Below are positions 27,545 to 34,357 of a DNA stretch of 34,357 nt, one piece after another. The position numbers were made by a program, and so were the translations under genes. The DNA comes from Ascoidea asiatica. Taxonomy: Eukaryota; Ascomycota; Saccharomycetes; Ascoideales; Ascoideaceae. The stretch's first letter is position 1. Each line of letters begins with the position of its first letter. Below the pieces are notes generated by a model, which saw only the letters and a list, made by a program, of their open reading frames with translations, did not search any database and was not told the origin of the DNA. Where the stretch lies: positions 1 through 34,357 of the forward strand of contig BCKQ01000039.1 in NCBI GenBank assembly GCA_001600695.1. Reading direction: 5' to 3'.

Positions 27545-28145
27545 TTTTTCACTCACTTTAGTTTTATATTTTTCCTTTATTTCCTTTTACTTCCCAGATT
27601 CCTATCTTATCTTTGCTTGACTAATTATTTTATCTACTACTTATTCTCCTAATAAGTGATCTGGTAACTTAATCAATCAATCAACATCTAAAATTATTAT
27701 TAAATTATTAAATCATTAAATTATTAAATTTCAATAAAAAAAAGGGTATTTTTGGAATAATGCGGATAATATTTCCGGGACATCAAAGACGGTTATTTTC
27801 AAGGATAAAGTTTAAAAAAAGTAATTTAAATCCAAGACGCGGAAGTGCATGGAAATAACTTTCCGTAATTTAATCCGTCATTTATTACTAATTACGTCAG
27901 CACACGTGTTTATTTGTCTGCCTGCTGCAATTATTTATTTACTCTATTCATAACCAGCAAGGTGTAAAGCTGTATTTTGGCACGATATAATAAATACAAT
28001 CAAATACACTCAAATATATACACTATTTATCTAGATCTATTTCCTTAATTCTTCAAGGAATCTAATATTTCAATATCATTATCATCCTCTTCTTTATATC
28101 TTTATTACTCTCTAAATAACAATAACAATAACAATTGTAATAGAA
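27545..28145. promoter_or_regulatory. Divergent RBG2/ZAP1 promoter region
   Basis: This 601-bp gap drives two divergent genes. Candidate sites include TTACGTCA at 27892-27899 (an ATF/CREB-type bZIP site) and CACGTG at 27903-27908 (a Cbf1/bHLH-type E-box), close together in a locally GC-richer stretch (27740-27970). S. cerevisiae ZAP1 regulates itself through ACCTTNAAGGT; I see no exact match here, only a lone AAGGT at about 27960. Confidence 0.45.
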
Positions 28146-29463
28146 ATGATATTAAGTGATCTAGATAATTCAAATGATTCATATATTCAATTAAAAAATG
28201 AAAATAATATATCCAAGAATATTCAATTAGATAATAATATAACTAATAATAATAATAATAATAATACAAATGATATTAATATACCAACTATAAAATTACC
28301 AAATAATAATTTAGTTTATTCTCATATTTATAATCATCAAAATCATTCTCATATACATGGTCATGTTCACATAGATAATGTCAATAATATAAATAATAAA
28401 AATGATAATCTTAATCCTAGTATTATTGAAAATTATATTTCAAATAATTCAAATAATATAAATAATTCATTATTAAATCAATCATCAAATGATTTCAATT
28501 ATTCATCTTCCTCTTCTTATCCAATCACCAACTCAAAAACCAACTTAAATTTTAATTCAATAAACACTTCTTCTTCCTCTTCTACTTCCACTTCTACTTA
28601 TAATCCAATAGATATTCCAATAGATAACTCAATAGACAATTCAATAGATAATTCAATAGATAATTCAATTGATAATCTTCAATTGATAAAATTATGTTGT
28701 AATAAATCTCATGATTTAAAATTAAATTCATCTTTAAATTTATCAAATAATAATAATCTTGATAATTTAATTAATAATTCTGATTGTTTTGATTTTGATA
28801 TTTGTGATTTTAGTGATTGTAATAAATTTTGTAATCAACTTAATTACTATAATAATAACACAAACAACAACACAAATAATAATACAAATGATAATATGAA
28901 TGATAATTTTCATAATTTTCATAATTNTAATAATTCTAATAATTCAAGTACTTATAATAATTATAATCATTTAGAAAAACCAATTTATGAAAAAAATACA
29001 AGAGAATGTTTAAAATCTATAAATTTTATTATAGATTCAAATGAAAATAATTTAAATAATTTAAATAATAATGGTAATTATTCAAAAGTTATCTTAAATG
29101 ATTTAGTCTCAAATATGTTACAATTATTATCAAATATTAATAATAATAACAATAATAACAATAATAACAATAATAATAATAATATCCAAGATAAAACCCA
29201 AGATAATAATATTATTGAAAATAATAATAAATGTGAATGGAATAATTGTTTANAAGAAATTGATAATTTTGATAATTTTGAAAAACATTTAATTAATCAA
29301 CATTTTAATAACATTCAAAATTCAAATTTCAATGACAATACCAATAATAATACTAATAATAATTCCAATAATATCGAAAATAATGATGATGAGATTAAAA
29401 ATTTTATAAATAATTTAAATTTATTACCAAAAGATATTGATTTAATTAATGATAATGATAATG

Positions 29464-29495
<32 letters not shown>

Positions 29496-30212
29496 TTACA
29501 ATGTAAATGGAATAATTGTGATTATCAAAGTAATAATTATATCTCTTTATTTGATCATGTTAATAATATTCATGCTTCAAATTTTGATAATTTAAATTTA
29601 TCTATATTATCTCCAAATACAAGTAATACAAGTAATACAAGTAATACAAGTAATATAAGTAATATATCAAGTAATATTGATGAAAATAAAGTAGATAATA
29701 GTACTAAAAAGATTTATTGTAAATGGAATACTAATGATAATGAAACATTTAATAAAGTATGTAATGAAATNTTTAATAATACTCAAGATTTAAATAATCA
29801 TATAATTCAATCTCATATACAATCTGGAAAATCAAATTATTGTTGTGAATGGGAAAATTGTGAAAGAAATAAAAAACTTTTTAATCAAAGACAAAAAATT
29901 ATTCGTCATATTAATGTTCACACAAAACATAAACCATATAAATGTTTAATTTGTAAAAGAAAATTTTCTCAAGAATTAATGTTAACTCAACATATTAGAA
30001 CCCATAATGGTATAAAACCATATAAATGTGAAATTTGTTCAAAATCTTTCACAACTAGATCTTCATTATCAATTCATTTAAGAGTTCATTCTGGTGAAAA
30101 ACCATTATTTTGTAAGTTTCCTGGTTGTAAAAAAAAATTTAGTGAAAGTTCAAATTTATCAAAACATATGAAAATTCATGAAAAATCAATTTCAAAAAGA
30201 AAAAAGTTGTAA
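28146..30212 (+). CDS. ZAP1: Zinc-responsive transcription factor ZAP1
   Basis: The protein has 688 residues. A long Asn/Ser-rich N-terminal part holds a His-rich stretch near 60-75 (HIYNHQNHSHIHGHVHIDN) and a Cys-rich stretch near 180-238. Two isolated C2H2 fingers follow, near 361-384 (CEWNNC) and 452-475 (CKWNNCDYQSNN), matching in place and CxW form the zinc-sensing finger pair of S. cerevisiae Zap1. The DNA-binding fingers are at the C-terminus: about 523 (CKWNTND, with a longer Cys spacing), 565 (CEWENC), 600 (CLICKRKFS), 627 (CEICSKSFT) and 655 (CKFPGCKKKFSESSNLSKH). HxKHKPYKC and HSGEKP linkers join them. Zap1 activates zinc uptake genes when zinc is low. It ends about 13 residues after the last finger. 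Three N bases occur. Confidence 0.93.
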
Positions 30213-31239
30213 TTAAATAGTCTAGTTTATATACTGTATATATTAATTTCAATAAATATAATTATATAAAATGAAATACCTTCTTTTTTTTATATACATG
30301 TATATTAAAAATCGTTGACTGTAACTAGAGGTAAACTACGTAATCTCCATACAATTCAATACGTAATTCGATTTTTATTGCAGTTTAAGTAAAAAAAGCG
30401 TCGTCGTAAATAAAACAAATTAGAGGAGAATTTCCTAAAACTGAAGAATAATAAACCGAATTAAAGGTTAATAAGCCCATTTAAGTTTTAAGGAAAGAAT
30501 TANTTCACTGTAAACCAGATTTATTGTAATGAAGTTAATTCCAGATTTAAGAAACAAGACAGAANGGGAAATAAAGAAATGATTTCAGTGTTTGAAGCAG
30601 CACTGTTTTCAACTTTTCATTAGTTGTTTTATCTGGAGATTTGCACATTTTACAGAAAATGGTAAAAAAAATAGGCACAGCTCCAGTACAGCCTTCAAAT
30701 CTTAGACTAAAAGTTACTAAAACACTAACAAAACTGGCAAATAAAAGAAAGCATTAACAAACTACAGATTTTTAGACCTATCTACAGCAGAGTTTATTTG
30801 ATTTATTTTGAATATGCAATTCTTATCAGACAGTCAAGTTNTAAAATNATTTATTTCTCTNATTCACCTTTCTATTCTAATTATTCTGTCAATTACTATT
30901 CTCACTGACTCATATTCTAGCTTGGTTCTTTTATCAATTATTCAACAATACTGTACTGTGATAATAATTGGGATTACATGTCTTAGTTTAAATGAAAGTG
31001 CCCTTTTGTTTCTGATTTCTTTATAATCATTTATTTCATTTCTAGGTTACTTTAGACTCAAGGCACTCAATCCTTAATTAAACAATAAGAGCTTAGATAT
31101 AAATATTCGAAGACTTATATTGCTCATATAAATAATCAAAGATTTGGCTTCTTTTCAAAAATCAAANAGTCACAATAAAACATACCAATCATAATAATAT
31201 ATTATAATATATACATATATTTTTAAACAATCCTCAATC
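30213..31239. other. Intergenic region between ZAP1 and the RhoGAP-like gene
   Basis: About 1 kb without a supported gene. It holds the ZAP1 3' side and the promoter of the downstream gene. A 70-codon hydrophobic frame from ATG 30814 to 31026 contains three N bases and resembles translated AT-rich DNA. Six N bases fall between 30503 and 31167, a local cluster. Confidence 0.4.
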
Positions 31240-34200
31240 ATGAACGATTCCAAAAGAGCAGAAACTTCAATATCTTATTCCACAAATAGTTCTGATTCAA
31301 GTTCCAAAAGAACACTAAATAAATCACTTAAATCTACTTTATTATTCAATCNTCAATTATCTTTTGTTTCAAATAGTCAATATACTTTAAAAGNATTTAT
31401 TCCAATACCTTCAATAGAAATTGAAAATAATTATAAATTTCAAATTATTCTTTATTTACCTTCAATTTTAAAANCAATTTCAAAATATTTAATTAATAAT
31501 AAATATTACTTATATCAANATATTTTCAAGAAAATTGGAAATTCAGTTGTTTTAACAAAATTAATTCATCATTACTCTTATAATCCAGATAGTGTAATTA
31601 CTATAGATTCTATAATCACTAGTCCAAAAGTAAATCCATATGATATAGCTTACTTATTACATTTATATTTATCTGCTTTACCTGATATTCCTATAATTAA
31701 TTTAATTACTCAATTATCTTTAATTCAATCAAATGATTGTCATGAAATCTTATTAAATATTGATAATTATTTAAACTTCAAATTTCAAAATAAACAATCG
31801 AATCTATCAAATAACAAAAATAATAATAATATTCATAATATTNACAATGAAAATATCTCACTTGAAAATATATCTTTTTGTTTAAATGATTTAAGAAATT
31901 CTAAAAATCAGATTGATGATTTATTACAAGATAATATTAAAATTTATTTATCTCAAATTATTCCAATTTTAATCAATTCAACTTCGAAAGAATTAATTTC
32001 TTTATTANTTTATCTTTTAGAATTATTTAGTTTTTATCCTAAAATTAATTCATATCATCTTGTTAAAGTTTTTGATAGAATATTTTTTGATAAAGAAAAT
32101 TTTTCATTAGAAAAAAAAGAAAAAAATAACCTTCAAGAACAAGAGATAAAAAAACTTCAAATAATTTTAAAGATTATCATTGATAATTCAATAATAATCC
32201 TTTATTCATTTCTTTTATTAGATAAAAGTCTTAATTCAAGAAAATTACAATTAAGTAAAACTAAAATTTCAAATTTAAAATCATCATTTTCAACTTGGAA
32301 TTTATTAAATAAAGATAATAATATTGAAATTCCTTTAGAAATTCCTTCTCAATTATATGATTCAATTAATTTTTTATTATTTGATAGATTAAATTTATTA
32401 AAAACAAAAGATTTATTTTCAAATTCTTTAATTCCAAGAAATTTTAAATTTATTAAAACTGCTTTTAATACGTGTGAAAATTTTTCAAATTTTACAATTA
32501 ATTACTATAATTTTTCTTTATCAATTTTAAAAAAAAATGAATTTTATAATATGGATGATTCAAATAATTTATCTCCTTTTTCAAAANTTGATAATTATGA
32601 TATTGCAAAATTTTTAATAGATTATATGAAATTAAATTTTAAAATTGATAAAACTTTATTTTATAATCAATTTACAAATATTTCCGAGATTTTATTTGAA
32701 AGTGCAAATTTTCAAGCTTTAAAAGCAGAATTAGAATTTTCAAATCATTTCACAAGAGAAGATTCTTCTTTAAATATAAAATTAATTGATGAAATTAAAT
32801 TTCAATCCATTTCTTCTCATTTAAAAAGATTTATTTCAAAACTAATTGAATCTATAAATAAATCAACATGTAATATTAATGTTTTTTTATTTATTTTAAA
32901 TTTTTTAACTTCATTTACTGCTGAAAATAAAGATGAAAGGATGAATATTTATAATATTACTGGTCTTAATTCAATAGTACTTGCAGAATTATTTCATTCT
33001 TGTTTTTTTAAAATTAGAAAAAAATCATTAGTTAAAAAATTTTCAAGAAAAAGAAAAGTGGATCCAATAATTATTCAGAAATATGAATTATTGGTTTTAA
33101 GAATATTAATTGACAATGGAACTTTTGTGATTAATCAAATTTCTTCNAATTTATTAAAATCTTCTTTAAATACTAATTCAAGTGAGTCTATTAAAAGTTC
33201 AAAAAGAGTTTCTACAAGAGAATCTAGAAGTTTTTCATTATATTCTTCTCACTCAATTTCTTCTTTCTCAAGGAAATCAACTAAAGATACTAATTCTCTT
33301 TCTTCTAATTCAGAAACAAGTAATTCTTTACGTTCTGATACTTTTCCATCAGCCTTTTCTAATCCACATCCATTTACTGGTCATCAAAAAGCATCAATGT
33401 CTCTTTCAAGTTATGCTGATTCAAACAATATTCTTCATTTATCAAATCAAACTATATTTTCAGGAACTTCTTCAAAATTCAATAGTAACAATAATATTAA
33501 TTTTAAATCTACGAGTAAGTCCTCCTCAGTAGCAAGCAGATTATCTTTAAATAGAAAACCACCAAATGACTTCCCAATTTCAAGAGAGTCTTCATTATCA
33601 AATTCAAGTATTGAGAAAAATATAAAATATAATGATCTGTTTGGTAATTTTACAATGAATCAAGGTAATGAGAATTTTGGAATTAATTTCTTGAATTCTT
33701 CATCAAACGCTCCTTCTATTGCTAAATCAAAGCAAGCGAAAATTTTTCAAAACTCTTCTGTTCGAAGAAAATTTTCCCTGGTTTCCAATATTTTTGATGA
33801 TGATGATGATAAGAATAGATTTATAGATTTTGAAGAAAGTATAAATTTTCATACACCTTCAAATTCTTTGCCAGACATGAAATCAAGTCCGAAAAACGAT
33901 AATGATATTAATAACAATCTTAACAGTCAGATTCCTTATGATATTTGTTTTATGAATGGAAATCCTTTCAATGAGACTAATATAGTCACCACTTTGAGAA
34001 AATCTGAGGAAAATGAGTCATTACTTAATTCATTAACTACCATCCCAGGGTCATTTGATTTTTTAAATCAACCAGAAATATCTAATATTTCAGTGGGGAA
34101 ATCCAATAATTCAACTATAGGATCTTATAATTCAACGATAAAATCAAATAATTCAACAATTAGATCTTATTCTTCTACAATAAATTCTGATAATCATGGT

Positions 34201-34357
34201 ATAAATCAGAAATTTTCCAATGGTTCGATTTCGAAGCTAGTAAGATGTAATTCTATTGATACAATCAATTCAATCTATGTTTCAAATAAAGAAAAAAATC
34301 AAATAAAAAAAACTTTGGATTTACAGAATAATAATATTTCACCTAAGACAAGTAATA
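31240..34357 (+). CDS. RhoGAP-domain-like protein, N-terminal 1039 codons (continues past window)
   Basis: From ATG at 31240 the frame is open to the last base, with about eight N bases. Residues about 60-280 align by pattern with a RhoGAP domain: IFKKIGNSVVLTKL stands where the family has GIFRxSG, NPYDIAYLLHLYLSALPDIP matches the conserved DxHxxAxLLKxxLRELPEP block, and ELISLL, YLLELFSFYPKINSYHLVKVF matches the helix with the conserved Asn. The arginine-finger position is Lys, and the preceding Gly is replaced, because NAT can only encode Asp, Asn, His or Tyr. A further segment near 545-605 (VFLFILNFLTSFTAENKDER, GLNSIVLAELFHSCF) resembles the domain's end again. The C-terminal part is a Ser/Asn-rich disordered region. 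RhoGAPs switch off Rho GTPases in polarity and wall growth; here catalysis is doubtful. The exact orthologue is unknown. Confidence 0.6.
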   Translation, partial: MNDSKRAETSISYSTNSSDSSSKRTLNKSLKSTLLFNXQLSFVSNSQYTLKXFIPIPSIEIENNYKFQIILYLPSILKXISKYLINNKYYLYQXIFKKIGNSVVLTKLIHHYSYNPDSVITIDSIITSPKVNPYDIAYLLHLYLSALPDIPIINLITQLSLIQSNDCHEILLNIDNYLNFKFQNKQSNLSNNKNNNNIHNIXNENISLENISFCLNDLRNSKNQIDDLLQDNIKIYLSQIIPILINSTSKELISLLXYLLELFSFYPKINSYHLVKVFDRIFFDKENFSLEKKEKNNLQEQEIKKLQIILKIIIDNSIIILYSFLLLDKSLNSRKLQLSKTKISNLKSSFSTWNLLNKDNNIEIPLEIPSQLYDSINFLLFDRLNLLKTKDLFSNSLIPRNFKFIKTAFNTCENFSNFTINYYNFSLSILKKNEFYNMDDSNNLSPFSKXDNYDIAKFLIDYMKLNFKIDKTLFYNQFTNISEILFESANFQALKAELEFSNHFTREDSSLNIKLIDEIKFQSISSHLKRFISKLIESINKSTCNINVFLFILNFLTSFTAENKDERMNIYNITGLNSIVLAELFHSCFFKIRKKSLVKKFSRKRKVDPIIIQKYELLVLRILIDNGTFVINQISXNLLKSSLNTNSSESIKSSKRVSTRESRSFSLYSSHSISSFSRKSTKDTNSLSSNSETSNSLRSDTFPSAFSNPHPFTGHQKASMSLSSYADSNNILHLSNQTIFSGTSSKFNSNNNINFKSTSKSSSVASRLSLNRKPPNDFPISRESSLSNSSIEKNIKYNDLFGNFTMNQGNENFGINFLNSSSNAPSIAKSKQAKIFQNSSVRRKFSLVSNIFDDDDDKNRFIDFEESINFHTPSNSLPDMKSSPKNDNDINNNLNSQIPYDICFMNGNPFNETNIVTTLRKSEENESLLNSLTTIPGSFDFLNQPEISNISVGKSNNSTIGSYNSTIKSNNSTIRSYSSTINSDNHGINQKFSNGSISKLVRCNSIDTINSIYVSNKEKNQIKKTLDLQNNNISPKTSN

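Noticed and set aside
27545-27556. Four-residue N-terminal extension of RBG2
   Set aside because: It would need a GTG start; the ATG at 27542-27544 matches the start of homologues.
27545-28145. ZRE site (ACCTTNAAGGT) for ZAP1 self-regulation
   Set aside because: No exact match seen in the promoter; only a single AAGGT half.
30814-31026. Hydrophobic 70-codon frame
   Set aside because: Three N bases, composition as expected of translated AT-rich DNA, and position in the upstream region of the RhoGAP-like gene; not supported as a gene.

Overview
The window looks like nuclear DNA of an ascomycete budding yeast (Saccharomycotina). It is very AT-rich, with compact single-exon genes, Asn-rich low-complexity proteins and recognisable yeast orthologues (CNA1, ZAP1, RBG2, MCA1, MNN4-like, FRM2/HBN1-like, NUP). 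CTG leucine codons are nearly absent: I saw none in the 607 codons of CNA1. That fits extreme AT bias and would also fit a lineage with a reassigned CUG codon such as Ascoidea or Saccharomycopsis, but the sequence does not prove it. Isolated N bases are scattered unevenly.

Layout. 1-~3695: the 3' part of a Ty1/copia retrotransposon (integrase end, reverse transcriptase, RNase H, one frameshift) and its right LTR. The LTR carries a helically phased GATA-motif array and a dense heat-shock-element array upstream of a TATA box. ~3735-3997 (-): a metacaspase 5' fragment abutting the LTR. 3998-8210: 4.2 kb with no convincing gene, holding degenerate coding-like patches and diverged repeats. 8211-8889 (+): a second, nearly identical metacaspase copy in inverted orientation, broken by an internal deletion and frame change. 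8890-9707: non-coding with dense regulatory-looking motifs. 9708-12845 (-): MNN4/LicD-type mannosylphosphorylation protein. 13718-15016 (-): purine nucleoside permease. 15681-16619 (-): an intact, prodomain-less metacaspase paralogue. 17636-19258 (-): DHA2-type MFS exporter. 20250-20355 (+): intron-containing tRNA-Ser(UGA). 20556-21134 (-): nitroreductase-like protein. 21652-23532 (-): canonical MCA1 with an Asn/His-rich prodomain. 24415-26238 (+): calcineurin A, divergent from MCA1 across a GC-rich promoter containing a strong G-quadruplex repeat. 26411-27544 (-): RBG2/DRG2 GTPase. 28146-30212 (+): ZAP1 zinc-responsive factor. 31240-end (+): large RhoGAP-like protein, open at the window edge.

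The most unusual theme is a local metacaspase expansion: four loci within 20 kb (one canonical, one intact short paralogue with an altered active-site neighbour, two decaying near-identical copies), with a retrotransposon touching the most degraded copy. The second theme is the retrotransposon LTR itself, which looks wired to heat-shock factor and GATA factors. MCA1 and CNA1, both effectors of calcium signalling in their families, share one divergent promoter.
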